Source: Samsonia erythrinae
GTDB lineage: Bacteria; Pseudomonadota; Gammaproteobacteria; Enterobacterales; Enterobacteriaceae
Assembly: GCF_004342665.1 (NCBI RefSeq)
Contig: NZ_SMBY01000010.1
Coordinates: 45,712 to 109,711, forward strand
Direction of reading: 5' to 3'
Length of the DNA: 64,000 bases
Within the stretch, counting starts at the first letter, position 1, and each line of letters begins with the position of its first letter. The translations under genes and the position numbers were made by a program. Under the pieces are notes generated by a model, which had not been told where the DNA came from, made no database searches, and saw only the letters and a list, made by a program, of their open reading frames with translations. Positions 41,705 through 52,773 of this stretch are shown piece after piece.

Positions 41705-43084
41705 TTAAACGATTCTAAACATATCCACCATTACGCAGCGCCGGATGCGAACAAAAGTTCGGGCGGATGTCACTCCCTCGCCGGTCGGCGTTGAGATCGT
41801 CATGGAAGTACAGCCCTCACCGCCTAACCCCAGTCCCGCAATACAAGGGCCATTTTTCACAAAAATGCTGGTATTAATGGTATTCGCCATTTTGTGGAGG
41901 TTATCAATATTTGTTGAGTGCATCGCGGCGGTATGGCGGCGACCGCCTTCCAGACGTACCGCAAGATCGATGGCGTCCTGTACGTTATTTACCCGAACAA
42001 CGGGCAGAACCGGCATCATCATTTCGGTAACGGCAAAGGGGTGATCTCCATCGGTTTCAGCCAGCAGTAAGCGGGTATCTTCACTGACGTTCAGACCGAT
42101 GGCCGCCGCGATTTTGGCCGCGTCGCGTCCGACCCAGTCGCGGCTTGGACGGCCTTGCCCTGTCTCATCAATGTCGGTCAGCAGCAGCGATTGCAACTGC
42201 CTGGTTTGCTCACGCGTCAGCAGCACCGCCTGATGGCGCTGCATTTCCGTCAATAATTTATCGGCGACGCTATCGACCACGATCGCCACTTTCTCATCGA
42301 CGCAGATAATATTGTTGTCAAATGAGGCGCCGTGAACAATGTCACGCGCGGCGCGTTCGATATTCGCCGTTTCATCGACAACCACCGGCGGGTTGCCTGC
42401 TCCGGCGGCAATCAGACGTTTATCCGTATGTTTGCGCGCGGCCTCTACGACGGCTTCGCCACCGGTGACGACCAGCAGGCTGACTCCCGGATGACTGAAC
42501 AGCCGCTGGGCGGTTTCAATATTCGGTTCGGTCACGCTGACTAACAGGTTTTCCGGGCCGCCTGCGGCAATAATGGCTTGATTTAATAGACTAATCGTAT
42601 AGAGCGAGACGTTCTTTGCCGCGGGGTGCGGGGCAAAAACGACGCTGTTGCCTGCGGAAATCATACTGATGGCGTTATTGATGACGGTGGCGGCGGGATT
42701 GGTCGATGGCGTGACGGACGCCACCACGCCCCAGGGGGCATTTTCAATGAGGGTGAGGCCCTTATCGCCAGTGACGACTTTTGCCGTCAGGTTTTCCGTG
42801 CCGGGGGTACTGCGCGCCTGTGAGACATTTTTGGTATATTTATCCGCGACGCGACCCATTCCGGTTTCCTGTACCGCCATTTCTGCCAGAGCCTGCGCGT
42901 AACGTTCGCCGGCCTGACGGATGGCGGCAATAATACTTTGCCGCAGGTTCACGTTATCCAGCCGTTTTTGCGCGTGCGTTGCGGCATGGATTGAATCATC
43001 CAGAGAGGTAAAGATCCCGTATTGCGCATCGAACTCGACAACAGGGCGAAGCGGGGCGTTTAGCTCAAGCGTTGATGGTTCCAT
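41705..43084 (-). CDS. eutE: CoA-acylating acetaldehyde dehydrogenase EutE, without microcompartment leader
   Basis: The 459-residue enzyme interconverts acetaldehyde plus CoA with acetyl-CoA. The body matches E. coli EutE (NAPWGVVASVTPSTNPAATV, GASFDNNIICVDEK with nucleophile Cys, KNGPCIAGLGLGGEG). The first ~22 residues (MEPSTLELNAPLRPVVEFDA) do not resemble the amphipathic encapsulation helix that targets EutE to Eut microcompartments. With no shell or ammonia-lyase genes nearby, a cytosolic role in ethanol/acetaldehyde metabolism with AdhP is inferred. AGAGGA precedes the ATG. Confidence 0.9.
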   Translation of the reverse strand: MEPSTLELNAPLRPVVEFDAQYGIFTSLDDSIHAATHAQKRLDNVNLRQSIIAAIRQAGERYAQALAEMAVQETGMGRVADKYTKNVSQARSTPGTENLTAKVVTGDKGLTLIENAPWGVVASVTPSTNPAATVINNAISMISAGNSVVFAPHPAAKNVSLYTISLLNQAIIAAGGPENLLVSVTEPNIETAQRLFSHPGVSLLVVTGGEAVVEAARKHTDKRLIAAGAGNPPVVVDETANIERAARDIVHGASFDNNIICVDEKVAIVVDSVADKLLTEMQRHQAVLLTREQTRQLQSLLLTDIDETGQGRPSRDWVGRDAAKIAAAIGLNVSEDTRLLLAETDGDHPFAVTEMMMPVLPVVRVNNVQDAIDLAVRLEGGRRHTAAMHSTNIDNLHKMANTINTSIFVKNGPCIAGLGLGGEGCTSMTISTPTGEGVTSARTFVRIRRCVMVDMFRIV

Positions 43085-43511
43085 ACGTGAAATCCTCTTT
43101 TATCAATAAGATAATCTGTTGTGCGGTTTGTCATGGCATGACCACAACGTCGTCGACCGCGCATACCGTCAGGAACCGCGATCCCTTATCGTTCCGTTTA
43201 TCGACGACCGGGATTGCACGAACCTCTACTCCTAAACGGCTTTGACTGCCTGTGGGCTATGGCATGTTGCAATGGATCAGCCAAAGCAAATATCAAAAAT
43301 CGGCAAACTGTCCGCAACTTTGAAGCGCGTCATAAACTGTTTTTATGGCATAGACAGGAGAGGGGCGGAAACGGGGGGGGAAGACATAATTGGCGGATGC
43401 GTTTTACTGTTATTCCATTACGGAACTTGTCATTCCAATTCGGCATTTCATAAGTGTTCTGTCCGCACCGTATAGTCGCATTATCTATTTTTTTGCTTAG
43501 TTAAGGCGATT
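43085..43511. promoter_or_regulatory. Divergent eutE/cysG control region
   Basis: The 427-bp gap contains a 13-bp palindrome, GTCATGGCATGAC (43130-43142), 46 bp before eutE, and an ATTCC-rich stretch (about 43408-43450) before cysG that may hold CysB half-sites. No gene is seen; short frames lack similarity. Confidence 0.5.
43130..43142. promoter_or_regulatory. Palindromic candidate operator of eutE
   Basis: GTCATG and CATGAC flank a single G. It is close upstream of eutE, where an activator or repressor could bind. Confidence 0.35.
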
Positions 43512-44954
43512 GTGAACTATCTCCCTTTATTTGCCGATCTCCGTCAGCGCCCGGTATTGGTCGTGGGCGGCGGCGAGATTGCCACGCGCAAAATCGATCT
43601 GCTGCAACGCGCGGGTGCGGAGATAAAAATTGTCGCGCACGCGCTGGCGGAGCCTTTGGCTGCGCAGCATCAGGCTGGACAGGTCGAGTGGCTGGCACGT
43701 GTCTTCACGCCGGAATTGTTATCCGGTGTGTTTCTGGTCATTGCCGCAACGGATGATGCCGAACTGAATACGGCGGTGTTTGAGGCCGCGAATCAGCGTC
43801 ATCTGCTGGTGAACGTGGTGGACGATCAGCCGAAGTGTTCATTTATTTTCCCCTCGATTGTCGATCGTTCGCCGCTGGTGGTGGCGATTTCCTCCGGTGG
43901 ACAAGCGCCGGTACTGGCGCGTCTGCTGCGTGAAAAGCTGGAATCGTTATTGCCTGCCAGTCTGGGTACTATGGCGCAAATCGCCGGAAGCTGGCGCGAC
44001 AGGATTAAGACCCGGCTGCATTCAATGTCGGCACGCCGTCGTTTTTGGGAACGCCTGTTTGTCGGGCGTTTTGCGGCGTTGGTTTCCGCCGGACAGCTGG
44101 CGCAGGCCGAAGACGAACTGCAACAGCAGCTTACGCATCAGCAAGATGAACAGCGGCAGCCGGCGGCGGCACGGGGTGAAATCGCGCTGGTCGGCGCAGG
44201 CCCGGGGGATGCCGGGCTGCTTACGCTGCGAGGATTACAGGTGATACAGCAGGCGGACGTGGTGCTGTATGACCATCTGGTGAGCGCTGACGTACTGGAT
44301 CTGGTGCGTCGTGATGCCGAACGTCTCTGCGTCGGAAAGCGTGCCAGCGCGCATTCGCTCCCGCAAGATGAGATTAATCAGTTACTGGTGAAGCTGGCGC
44401 AAGAAGGCAAGCGGGTGGTGCGGCTGAAAGGCGGCGATCCTTTTATTTTCGGGCGTGGCGGAGAGGAACTGCAAGCGGCGGCGCAGGCCGGTATCGCCTT
44501 TCAGGTGGTGCCCGGCGTGACGGCGGCGGCGGGCGTTACGGCCTATGCGGGGATCCCGCTGACGCACCGTGATTACGCCCAAAGCGTGATTTTTATCACC
44601 GGCCATTGCCGCCCGGATGGCGATGCGCTGGATTGGTCAACGCTGGCGCGCGGGCGTCAGACGTTGGCGATTTACATGGGAACGATGAAGGCCGCGGAGA
44701 TAGCGCAACAGCTTATTGCGCATGGTCGCGCATCTCACACTCCCGTCGCCGTGATCAGTCGCGGCACCCGACACGATCAGCAGGTGCAAATTGGCACACT
44801 GCAACAGTTAGAACATTTGGCTCGGCAGGCACCGACACCGGCGCTGCTGGTGATTGGCGAGGTGGTGGATTTACATCATCAAATTGCCTGGTTTGGTCAG
44901 AAAACGCCGACGGTGACGCAAGATGGTCGTCCGGCGGTAGTCAACTTGGCTTAA
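43512..44954 (+). CDS. cysG: Siroheme synthase (multifunctional)
   Basis: The 480-residue fusion has an N-terminal precorrin-2 dehydrogenase/ferrochelatase ([20 protein letters not shown]) and a C-terminal uroporphyrinogen-III methyltransferase ([39 protein letters not shown]). It makes the siroheme cofactor of CysI. The start is GTG, with AAGG upstream. It is the first gene of cysG-cysD-cysN-cysC-ygbE, joined to cysD by a 9-bp gap, so cofactor and sulfate activation are coexpressed. Confidence 0.97.
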   Translation: MNYLPLFADLRQRPVLVVGGGEIATRKIDLLQRAGAEIKIVAHALAEPLAAQHQAGQVEWLARVFTPELLSGVFLVIAATDDAELNTAVFEAANQRHLLVNVVDDQPKCSFIFPSIVDRSPLVVAISSGGQAPVLARLLREKLESLLPASLGTMAQIAGSWRDRIKTRLHSMSARRRFWERLFVGRFAALVSAGQLAQAEDELQQQLTHQQDEQRQPAAARGEIALVGAGPGDAGLLTLRGLQVIQQADVVLYDHLVSADVLDLVRRDAERLCVGKRASAHSLPQDEINQLLVKLAQEGKRVVRLKGGDPFIFGRGGEELQAAAQAGIAFQVVPGVTAAAGVTAYAGIPLTHRDYAQSVIFITGHCRPDGDALDWSTLARGRQTLAIYMGTMKAAEIAQQLIAHGRASHTPVAVISRGTRHDQQVQIGTLQQLEHLARQAPTPALLVIGEVVDLHHQIAWFGQKTPTVTQDGRPAVVNLA

Positions 44955-44963
44955 GGAAGGGGT

Positions 44964-45872
44964 ATGGACGAGAAACGACTCACGCATTTACGGCAGCTCG
45001 AAGCCGAAAGCATTCACATCATCCGCGAAGTGGCGGCCGAGTTCAGTAACCCGGTAATGATGTATTCCATCGGTAAAGACTCTTCGGTGATGCTGCATCT
45101 GGCGCGCAAGGCGTTCTATCCGGGTTCGCTGCCTTTCCCGCTGTTGCACGTTGATACCGGTTGGAAATTTCGTGAAATGTATGAATTCCGCGACCGCACA
45201 GCGAAGGCCTACGGCTGTGAATTGCTGGTACACCGCAACCCGCAGGGGGAAGCGCTGGGCATTAACCCCTTCGTGCACGGTAGCGCTAAGCACACCGACA
45301 TCATGAAAACCGAAGGGCTGAAGCAGGCGCTGGATAAATACGGTTTTGACGCTGCGTTTGGCGGAGCGCGTCGCGATGAAGAAAAATCACGCGCCAAAGA
45401 GCGTATTTATTCCTTCCGTGACCGTTTCCACCGCTGGGATCCGAAAAATCAGCGTCCGGAACTGTGGCATAACTACAACGGCCAGATCAACAAAGGCGAA
45501 AGTATCCGCGTTTTCCCGCTCTCAAACTGGACCGAACTGGATATCTGGCAATATATCTATCTGGAAAACATCGAGATAGTTCCGCTGTATCTGGCCGCGG
45601 AGCGTCCGGTGCTGGAACGTGATGGGATGCTGTTGATGGTGGATGATGACCGTATCGACCTGCAACCGGGGGAAGTGATCGAACAACGTATGGTGCGGTT
45701 CCGCACGCTGGGTTGCTGGCCGCTGACGGGGGCGGTGGCATCGAATGCGCAGACGTTGCCGGAGATTATCGAAGAGATGCTGATCTCCACCACCAGCGAG
45801 CGTCAGGGACGGGTGATTGACCGCGATCAGGCCGGTTCAATGGAGCTGAAAAAGCGTCAAGGGTATTTCTGA
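44964..45872 (+). CDS. cysD: Sulfate adenylyltransferase subunit 2
   Basis: The 302-residue PP-loop (ATP pyrophosphatase) subunit forms adenosine 5'-phosphosulfate from sulfate and ATP. It has [25 protein letters not shown] and [15 protein letters not shown]. It works as a heterodimer with CysN, whose GTP hydrolysis drives the reaction. GGAAGGGG precedes the ATG; it ends 11 bp before cysN. Confidence 0.98.
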   Translation: MDEKRLTHLRQLEAESIHIIREVAAEFSNPVMMYSIGKDSSVMLHLARKAFYPGSLPFPLLHVDTGWKFREMYEFRDRTAKAYGCELLVHRNPQGEALGINPFVHGSAKHTDIMKTEGLKQALDKYGFDAAFGGARRDEEKSRAKERIYSFRDRFHRWDPKNQRPELWHNYNGQINKGESIRVFPLSNWTELDIWQYIYLENIEIVPLYLAAERPVLERDGMLLMVDDDRIDLQPGEVIEQRMVRFRTLGCWPLTGAVASNAQTLPEIIEEMLISTTSERQGRVIDRDQAGSMELKKRQGYF

Positions 45873-45883
45873 GGAATCGTCGA

Positions 45884-47374
45884 ATGAGTCAAATTTCGTT
45901 AAAAGACACAGCCGCAGAAAATGGGGCTGAGAAGGATGCCGCTGTCATCAACAATACGATTGCGCAGCAGATCGCCGAACAGGGCGGTGTCGAAGCCTAT
46001 TTACACGCGCAGCAGGATAAAACGCTGCTGCGTTTCCTGACCTGTGGCAGCGTCGATGATGGAAAAAGTACGCTGATTGGCCGTTTGCTGCACGATACGC
46101 GCCAGATTTATGAAGATCAGCTTAGTACGCTGCACAATGACAGCAAACGTCTGGGAACGCAGGGCGAAAAGCTGGATTTGGCGCTGCTGGTGGACGGACT
46201 TCAGGCCGAGCGCGAGCAGGGCATCACCATTGACGTCGCTTACCGCTATTTTTCGACGGAAAAACGCAAATTCATCATCGCCGATACGCCGGGGCACGAG
46301 CAGTACACCCGCAACATGGCGACCGGCGCATCAACCTGCGAGTTGGCTATCCTGCTGATTGACGCCCGTAAAGGCGTTCTGGATCAGACTCGTCGTCACA
46401 GCTTTATTGCGACCCTGCTGGGCATCCGCGATCTGGTGGTGGCCGTGAATAAGATGGATCTGGTGGATTATCAGCAAACGGTCTTTGAGCAATTTAAGCA
46501 GGATTATCTGGATTTCGCCCAGCAACTGCCTACCGACCTGAATATCACTTTTGTGCCGATTTCCGCATTGGATGGCGACAATGTCGCGACGCCAAGCACG
46601 GCGATGAACTGGTATACCGGGCCGACGCTGCTGGGGGTGTTAGAAACGGTGAACGTGGCTCAGCATAGCCTCAAGCAGCCGATGCGCTTCCCGGTACAGT
46701 ATGTTAACCGCCCGAATCTGGATTTCCGTGGCTACGCGGGAACACTGGCCTCCGGCATTATCCGCGTCGGGCAACGGGTTAAAGTGCTGCCATCCGGCGT
46801 AGAATCCACCGTGAGTCGCATTGTGACCTTTGACGGTGATTTACCGCAGGCGCAGGCAGGGGAAGCGATTACGCTGGTGCTGGCAGATGAAATTGACATC
46901 AGTCGTGGCGACCTGCTGGTCGATAGCAGTGAATCACTGAAAGCGGTGCAGCATGCGCTGGTGGATGTGGTCTGGATGGCGGAGCAGCCGCTGGTGCCGG
47001 GACAGAGCTACGATATCAAGATTGGCGGTAAGAAAACGCGTGCTCGGGTCGAGAATATTCAGTATCAGGTCGAGATCAATACGCTGACACAGCGCGTAGC
47101 GGAGAACCTGCCGCTGAATGGTATTGGTTCGGTTGAACTGACGTTTGATGAACCGCTGGTGCTGGACAACTATCAGCAAAACCCGGTGACTGGCGGCATG
47201 ATCTTTATCGATCGTCTGAGTAACGTGACGATAGGCGCAGGACTGGTGCGCGAGCCTATCGAACAGGTGTATCAGGAACCGGATGCGTACAGTGCATTTG
47301 AGCTGGAACTGAATGCCCTGGTGCGGCGCCACTTCCCGCATTGGGGTGCGCGTGACCTGCTGGGAGGCAAATAA
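45884..47374 (+). CDS. cysN: Sulfate adenylyltransferase subunit 1 (GTPase)
   Basis: The 496-residue EF-Tu-like GTPase activates CysD. G motifs are G1 [10 protein letters not shown]3 [17 protein letters not shown] and G4 NKMDLVD; two beta-barrel domains follow. It is about 20 residues longer than E. coli CysN because of an extended N-terminus rich in acidic and Ala residues. It is not fused to CysC, which begins one base after its stop. Confidence 0.97.
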   Translation: MSQISLKDTAAENGAEKDAAVINNTIAQQIAEQGGVEAYLHAQQDKTLLRFLTCGSVDDGKSTLIGRLLHDTRQIYEDQLSTLHNDSKRLGTQGEKLDLALLVDGLQAEREQGITIDVAYRYFSTEKRKFIIADTPGHEQYTRNMATGASTCELAILLIDARKGVLDQTRRHSFIATLLGIRDLVVAVNKMDLVDYQQTVFEQFKQDYLDFAQQLPTDLNITFVPISALDGDNVATPSTAMNWYTGPTLLGVLETVNVAQHSLKQPMRFPVQYVNRPNLDFRGYAGTLASGIIRVGQRVKVLPSGVESTVSRIVTFDGDLPQAQAGEAITLVLADEIDISRGDLLVDSSESLKAVQHALVDVVWMAEQPLVPGQSYDIKIGGKKTRARVENIQYQVEINTLTQRVAENLPLNGIGSVELTFDEPLVLDNYQQNPVTGGMIFIDRLSNVTIGAGLVREPIEQVYQEPDAYSAFELELNALVRRHFPHWGARDLLGGK

Positions 47375-47375
47375 C

Positions 47376-47993
47376 GTGTCTTCCCGCGATGAACCGATTG
47401 ACGATAATGTTGTCTGGCATGCGCATGATGTGACCCGTGAGTCGCGTGAGAAGCTGCATGGTCATCAGGGCGTGGTGATTTGGTTTACCGGGCTGTCGGG
47501 CTCCGGTAAATCCACGCTGGCCGGGGCGCTGGAGCAAGCACTGCATCAACGTGGCGTCAGTACTTACCTGCTGGATGGCGATAACGTCCGGCATGGTTTG
47601 TGCCGGGATCTGGGCTTCACCGATGATGACCGGCGGGAGAATATCCGCCGCGTGGGGGAAGTGGCTAAGCTGATGTTGGATGCCGGACTGGTGGTGCTGA
47701 CCGCGTTTATTTCACCGCACCGCGCCGAGCGTAAAATGGTGCAGGATTTGCTGGAAGATGGGCAGTTCATCGAAGTGTTTGTCGATACGCCGCTGGCGAC
47801 CTGCGAAGCGCGCGATCCGAAAGGGTTGTACAAGAAAGCCCGAGCGGGAGAACTGCGCCATTTCACCGGGATCGATTCGGTGTATGAAGCGCCGGAAGCG
47901 CCCGACCTTCATCTGAATGGCGAACAATTCGTAACAAATTTGACCGGCCAATTGTTAGATCTGCTTGGCAAGCGAGCTATTATCAAACTCTGA
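47376..47993 (+). CDS. cysC: Adenylyl-sulfate kinase
   Basis: The 205-residue APS kinase makes PAPS for CysH. It has the P-loop [22 protein letters not shown], the ISPHRAER segment, and [13 protein letters not shown]. The start is GTG at 47376, with GGGAGG eight bases upstream inside the end of cysN; this gives the family length and N-terminus ([12 protein letters not shown]). Confidence 0.97.
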   Translation: MSSRDEPIDDNVVWHAHDVTRESREKLHGHQGVVIWFTGLSGSGKSTLAGALEQALHQRGVSTYLLDGDNVRHGLCRDLGFTDDDRRENIRRVGEVAKLMLDAGLVVLTAFISPHRAERKMVQDLLEDGQFIEVFVDTPLATCEARDPKGLYKKARAGELRHFTGIDSVYEAPEAPDLHLNGEQFVTNLTGQLLDLLGKRAIIKL

Positions 47994-48038
47994 TGTCCCC
48001 GCATTTTTCGCCGCGTCGTTGGGTGTCGCAGGGGAACA

Positions 48039-48386
48039 ATGGGAACGCTTATGCAAAACGCCACACAGTTAACGATTAGCAAAACTCGATCAGTACAAGA
48101 AGAAGAGGATGACGGTGTTTCCACGCTGTTTATGGGCGCGGTGACGGCGTTCTCCTTTTATTGGTTGGCTTTTAGTATTCCTTTTTGGGTTTATGGCTCC
48201 AATACGACGTTTTTTTTCATGCTGTATACCTGGCCGTTCTTTCTGGCACTGATGCCATTTTCGGTGCTGGTGGGGGTTGGGATTAGCTTTTTGCTGAGAG
48301 GCTATATTTTTTACACCCTGTTTGCGACGGGGTTGACGGTGATGTGTCTGTTTTGGCTGGTATTCTCATTTCTGACCGGTTGGTAA
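48039..48386 (+). CDS. ygbE: DUF3561 membrane protein YgbE
   Basis: The 115-residue small inner-membrane protein has three hydrophobic segments after a polar N-terminus (YGSNTTFFFMLYTWPFFLALMP, given in part, is the family core). Its function is unknown; its place directly after cysC is conserved in enterics. ATG 48039 is taken, with CAGGGGA upstream; ATG 48051 is an alternative. Confidence 0.85.
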   Translation: MGTLMQNATQLTISKTRSVQEEEDDGVSTLFMGAVTAFSFYWLAFSIPFWVYGSNTTFFFMLYTWPFFLALMPFSVLVGVGISFLLRGYIFYTLFATGLTVMCLFWLVFSFLTGW

Positions 48387-48427
48387 GGGAAAAGGCGGCC
48401 AGCACGGAATGCCGACCGCCTGCCGCA

Positions 48428-49159
48428 TCACCGTATTTTGCTCAGGAAAGCCTGTGTGCGCGGGTTGACGGGGCGGGTAAAGATCGCCTCTGGCGCTCCC
48501 TGTTCCTGAATAACGCCTTGATCGATAAAGATCACGGTGTCAGCCACATCTCTGGCAAATGCCATTTCATGAGTGACGATGACCATCGTCATGCCTTCGT
48601 TTGCCAATGTTTTCATGACGTCCAGAACGTCGCCGACCAACTCCGGATCCAGCGCGGATGTCGGTTCATCGAACAACATCACCGCCGGTTCCATTGCCAA
48701 CGCGCGGGCAATGGCGACGCGCTGTTGCTGACCGCCTGACAGACTGTTTGGCCAAGCGTCGATTTTATCCAGCAGACCGACTTTGCTTAGCAGCGCTCTG
48801 GCGCGTTCAACGGCCTGATCACGAGGTAACTTTTTGATATCCATCGGTGCCATAATCACGTTTTCCAGCACTGTCATGTGTGGAAAGAGATTAAAGCGTT
48901 GAAACACCATACCAACGCTTTCACGCAGGCGGTTGATATTGGTTTTCCGATCGTGAATGGCAAAGCCATTGACGGTAATCTCGCCTGCTGACAGCGTCTC
49001 CAGTGCGTTGATGCAACGCAGAAAGGTACTTTTTCCCGAACCGGAAGGGCCAATCAGACAAACCACTTCCTGAGGCGCGATGTCGCAGGAAATACCGCGC
49101 AGGACGTGGGTATCGCCAAATTGTTTTTGCAGGTTGTTAACGTGAATCACTTTTGCCAA
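48428..49159 (-). CDS. Polar amino-acid ABC transporter, ATP-binding protein
   Basis: The 243-residue ATPase is of the GlnQ/HisP class: Walker [11 protein letters not shown]-loop [18 protein letters not shown] (given in part), signature LSGGQQQR, Walker [14 protein letters not shown]-switch THEM. It powers the permease encoded upstream, overlapping it by 23 bp. The substrate is not defined; the PAAT family carries polar amino acids or opines. It is convergent with ygbE. Confidence 0.93.
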   Translation of the reverse strand: MAKVIHVNNLQKQFGDTHVLRGISCDIAPQEVVCLIGPSGSGKSTFLRCINALETLSAGEITVNGFAIHDRKTNINRLRESVGMVFQRFNLFPHMTVLENVIMAPMDIKKLPRDQAVERARALLSKVGLLDKIDAWPNSLSGGQQQRVAIARALAMEPAVMLFDEPTSALDPELVGDVLDVMKTLANEGMTMVIVTHEMAFARDVADTVIFIDQGVIQEQGAPEAIFTRPVNPRTQAFLSKIR

Positions 49160-49901
49160 ACCTCGTTTCCATGTGCCGCACCAGCAGCGAGAGCAGGAAA
49201 GTAATGACCCAATAGACGACGGAAATCGTCAGGTAGGGTTCCCAGTATGTAGCATAAGAGCCTGACACCGTCCGGGCGGCATAGGCGAGATCCGCCAGGC
49301 CGATGGCAGAGGCCAGCGATGAGTCTTTCACAATCGCAATGGCGTTATTGCCCAGCGGCGGCAACATACGGCGAAAAGCCTGCGGCAGAATCACTTTTCG
49401 CATAGTGCGTCCATAGCTCATGCCGAGAGAACGCGAGGCTTCCATCTGTCCACGATCGATGGATTGAATACCCGCGCGGAATATTTCGGAAACGTAGGCC
49501 CCCGCGTTGAGCGTAATGGCCACGACGCAAGAGAGGAACGCGCCGTAATCAGACCGTAGCGTGCGGGCAAAATCCACTGACATGATATTGCTGGTCACCA
49601 GCAGCCCGTCACGCGGGTTGATGAACAGCGGCACCAGAGCGAAGTGCACCACCATGATTTGCACAAACAGCGGCGTACCGCGAAAGGCGCTGATATAGAT
49701 GCGTACCGGCCATTGAACGCCGTAGTGCAGTATATATTTCCACGGACCGTGCGGCGCTTGCGCCAAGCGGCCTAATCCGAGCGTTAATCCCCAGCAGGTG
49801 CCAAGAATGACACAAATAATGGTGCATTTGATGGTCATCCAGGCGCCTTCCATAAAGAGGGGAGCATACTCCTGAATGATCTCCCAACGAAATCCCGTCA
49901 A
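49137..49901 (-). CDS. Polar amino-acid ABC transporter, permease
   Basis: The 254-residue inner-membrane permease has ~5 helices and the EAA loop ([31 protein letters not shown], in part) that docks the ATPase. Only one permease gene is present, so it probably forms a homodimer. It is 110 bp downstream of the binding-protein gene. Confidence 0.92.
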   Translation of the reverse strand: MTGFRWEIIQEYAPLFMEGAWMTIKCTIICVILGTCWGLTLGLGRLAQAPHGPWKYILHYGVQWPVRIYISAFRGTPLFVQIMVVHFALVPLFINPRDGLLVTSNIMSVDFARTLRSDYGAFLSCVVAITLNAGAYVSEIFRAGIQSIDRGQMEASRSLGMSYGRTMRKVILPQAFRRMLPPLGNNAIAIVKDSSLASAIGLADLAYAARTVSGSYATYWEPYLTISVVYWVITFLLSLLVRHMETRFGKSDSR

Positions 49902-50011
49902 GACCGTTTCCTTTTAAAGAGGATATCTATTGATTGTTAGCCAATTAGCCGGTTTCGCGGCGTCTCGCATCAGGTGATTAGCCCGGAGAGATACGCCGCG
50001 TATCGCCGTCA

Positions 50012-50782
50012 TTATTCGGCAGGTAAGGTCGGCACATTGTTATCAAACCAGGTTTGATAGATCTTGGCGTAGGTGCCATCAGCAACGATTTTTTTCAGCC
50101 CGGCGTTAATTTTTTCGCGCAGCTCGTCATTGCCTTTGGCTACGGCGATGCCAAAATACTGGCGTTCGAATTTGGCATCGGAAATCAGATTGAACTGTTT
50201 TTCAGGGTGAGTCTTAATGTAAAACTTCACAACGCCGACATCGCCAACCGCAGCACCAATACCATTTTCATACAGCTCTTGCAGCATGAGCGGCGTGTTA
50301 TCAAACCGTTTAATTGATGTGCTGTTTTTTCCTAATACGTCTGAGATCACCACATCAGCGGTACTGGAGTTCACAACACCTACCTTGTGAGCTTTCAGGG
50401 CGTTAATGGAGTCGATCGTCGAACCTTCTGGAATGACGATGGATTGCTCGGCAGGAAAATATGGGGCGGAAAAATCGACCATTTGCTTGCGCTTGTCGGT
50501 AATGGTGATACCAGAAATGATAATATCGCGATCGCCGGAGTTAAGGGTCGCGAAGATACCTTCCCACGGCGTATTGATTAGCTTGATGTTAAAATTCTCT
50601 GCTTTGGCGATCGCTTTAATAATATCAATATCAAAACCTTCCAGCTCTTTCTGCGCATTTTCAAATTCAAACGGACGGTAAGTTCCGCCGGAGCCAACCA
50701 CGTAAGTCGGCTCTGCGGCGAAGGTGGTGATTGAGAGAGCGGCGGCGCAGAGCGCGCCGATACATAGCAGCTTTTTGAACAT
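50012..50782 (-). CDS. Polar amino-acid ABC transporter, periplasmic binding protein
   Basis: The 256-residue family 3 solute-binding protein has a Sec signal peptide (LLCIGALCAAALSITTFAAE). Mature blocks are TYRPFEFENAQKELEGFDIDI (given in part), WEGIFATLNSGDRDIIISG and AAVGDVGVVKFY. The ligand pocket resembles GlnH/HisJ relatives; ligand not assignable. AGGAG precedes the ATG. Confidence 0.92.
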   Translation of the reverse strand: MFKKLLCIGALCAAALSITTFAAEPTYVVGSGGTYRPFEFENAQKELEGFDIDIIKAIAKAENFNIKLINTPWEGIFATLNSGDRDIIISGITITDKRKQMVDFSAPYFPAEQSIVIPEGSTIDSINALKAHKVGVVNSSTADVVISDVLGKNSTSIKRFDNTPLMLQELYENGIGAAVGDVGVVKFYIKTHPEKQFNLISDAKFERQYFGIAVAKGNDELREKINAGLKKIVADGTYAKIYQTWFDNNVPTLPAE

Positions 50783-51123
50783 GATTATCTCCTGGTTTAA
50801 ATGCGAATCTTATTTTTATGCACTTTGGATGCATAAAAATACACGGGTATCCCTAAGGGTTCAACTTACGATTTTCCTTAGTGCGGTTTTATCTTGCTGG
50901 GATCCTGCACACTTACCTTTTCTGACCCGCGATTGAAGTGGAGAGAAAACACGGTATTAATGAATAGACGTCAGGGACAATGGAGGGGGCGCGTTTGGCG
51001 TGTTCCATACCAAAATGGTCTCCATTTGAACAAGGGATAAGGGGAATCTTGCTTTCCACGGCCAGACACAGTGGAGTCAAAACAAAAGTTATGGGATGAT
51101 TAAGCGGTTTTTCAGGGGGCGGG
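50783..51123. other. Intergenic region between binding protein and ftsB
   Basis: The divergent 341-bp gap should hold promoters for the ABC operon and ftsB. ATGCA-rich dyads (TTTATGCACTTTGGATGCATAAA at 50815-50837, in part) are seen near the ABC start. Nothing else recognisable. Confidence 0.45.
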
Positions 51124-51444
51124 ATGGGAAAGCTTACGCTGTTATTATTGATATTGCTTGGCTGGCTTCAGTATTCACTGTGGCTGGGCAAGAATGGTAT
51201 TCATGATTACGTTCGGGTGAAAGAGGATGTTGTTGTCCAGCAGGGGAACAATGCCAAATTAAAATCCCGTAACGAACAACTGTTTGCCGAAATTGACGAC
51301 CTCAATGGTGGGCAGGAGGCGATTGAAGAGCGCGCGCGCAATGAACTGGGTATGATCAAACCCGGCGAAAGCTTCTATCGTCTGGTACCGGAGTCGAGCC
51401 GTCGTAACGCGAATACCAATTCATCCAACAACACATCACGTTGA
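51124..51444 (+). CDS. ftsB: Cell division protein FtsB
   Basis: The 106-residue bitopic divisome protein has one N-terminal TM ([19 protein letters not shown]) and a periplasmic coiled coil (residues ~30-70) that pairs with FtsL, then a conserved [20 protein letters not shown] segment binding FtsQ, and a low-complexity Asn/Ser tail. It is 3 bp from ispD, as in E. coli. Confidence 0.95.
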   Translation: MGKLTLLLLILLGWLQYSLWLGKNGIHDYVRVKEDVVVQQGNNAKLKSRNEQLFAEIDDLNGGQEAIEERARNELGMIKPGESFYRLVPESSRRNANTNSSNNTSR

Positions 51445-51447
51445 CAC

Positions 51448-52179
51448 ATGCATATACCAAGCCTTTCCCCACCTGAGGTTGTTGCCGTTTTGCCTGCCGC
51501 CGGTAACGGCAGCAGAATGCAAAACGATCGCCCCAAGCAATATCTGACGATTGGCAATGACGCAACCGGTCGTAAAACCATCCTGGAACATACCATCGAC
51601 ACGCTCTTGCGCCACGCCTCAATACAGCGTGTGGTGGTCGCCATCCGTTCGGATGACGTATTTTTTCCTACATTAGCGATCGCCAATGACCCGCGTATTC
51701 TCGTTGTTACCGGCGGGCAGCAGCGTGCGGATTCTGTACTGGCTGGTCTGGCCGCCGTTGCCGATACCGCGTGGGCGCTGGTGCATGACGCCGCGCGCCC
51801 GTGCCTGCATCAGGACGATTTAACGCGTTTGCTGGCGCTTGTCGGGCAGAGCGACGTTGGTGGCATTCTGGCGGCGCCGGTTCGTGATACCATGAAACGC
51901 AGTACGGACGGATTTATCGAGCATACCGTTGAGCGTAACGATTTGTGGCACGCATTGACCCCGCAGCTGTTTCCTGCGGTGTTGCTGAAAGCGTGTCTGC
52001 AACGCGCGCTTCAGGATGGCGTAACCGTTACGGATGAAGCTTCCGCGTTGGAATATTGTGGCTATCGTCCGCAAATTATCAGTGGGCGTTCAGATAATAT
52101 AAAAGTAACTCGTCCTGAGGATTTGGCGCTGGCCGAGTTCTATTTGACGAGTCTGCACTCCACTCATTCGATTAGCTAA
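51448..52179 (+). CDS. ispD: 2-C-methyl-D-erythritol 4-phosphate cytidylyltransferase
   Basis: The 243-residue MEP-pathway enzyme transfers CMP from CTP to MEP. It has the nucleotide-binding [28 protein letters not shown] and [11 protein letters not shown]. Its CTP substrate comes from PyrG, encoded elsewhere in the window. It is coupled to ispF by a 21-bp gap. Confidence 0.97.
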   Translation: MHIPSLSPPEVVAVLPAAGNGSRMQNDRPKQYLTIGNDATGRKTILEHTIDTLLRHASIQRVVVAIRSDDVFFPTLAIANDPRILVVTGGQQRADSVLAGLAAVADTAWALVHDAARPCLHQDDLTRLLALVGQSDVGGILAAPVRDTMKRSTDGFIEHTVERNDLWHALTPQLFPAVLLKACLQRALQDGVTVTDEASALEYCGYRPQIISGRSDNIKVTRPEDLALAEFYLTSLHSTHSIS

Positions 52180-52200
52180 ATACATTAAGGAGAACGTGCG

Positions 52201-52698
52201 ATGCGTATCGGTCACGGTTTTGATGTCCATAAATTTGGTGGAGAAGGTCCGTTGGTGATCGGTGGCGTGCGAGTTCCCTATGCTCAAGGCCTGCTGGCGC
52301 ATTCCGATGGGGATGTGGTTCTGCATGCCGTGACGGATGCCCTGCTGGGCGCGGCAGCTCTGGGCGATATCGGTAAACTGTTCCCCGATACCGATCCGGC
52401 TTTTAAAGGCGCAGACAGCCGTGTCTTGCTGCGTGAAGCCTGGCGTCGAATCAACGACAAAGGCTATCAGTTGGGCAACCTGGACGTCACCATTATTGCG
52501 CAAGCACCGAAGATGGCGCCGCATATTCCCCAGATGCGGGTGAATCTGGCGGAAGACTTACAGTGCCATATCGATGATGTCAACGTGAAAGCCACGACGA
52601 CAGAGCAGTTAGGGTTTACCGGTCGTGGTGAAGGAATAGCCTGTGAGGCCGTAGCGTTGCTAGTGAAAAAAGAAACCGGCGAAATCGTCGCGTGGTAA
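52201..52698 (+). CDS. ispF: 2-C-methyl-D-erythritol 2,4-cyclodiphosphate synthase
   Basis: The 165-residue zinc enzyme of the MEP isoprenoid pathway has GHGFDVHKF (metal Asp/His), [28 protein letters not shown] (in part), and the C-terminal [17 protein letters not shown]. It is a little longer at the C-terminus than the E. coli 159-residue form. AGGAG precedes the ATG. Confidence 0.97.
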   Translation: MRIGHGFDVHKFGGEGPLVIGGVRVPYAQGLLAHSDGDVVLHAVTDALLGAAALGDIGKLFPDTDPAFKGADSRVLLREAWRRINDKGYQLGNLDVTIIAQAPKMAPHIPQMRVNLAEDLQCHIDDVNVKATTTEQLGFTGRGEGIACEAVALLVKKETGEIVAW

Positions 52699-52773
52699 GC
52701 GATGGTCTGAACGCAAAGCGTGAAGAATATAAAAAAGCCATCGCATGACGGTGATGCGCTTTGTGAGATAACG

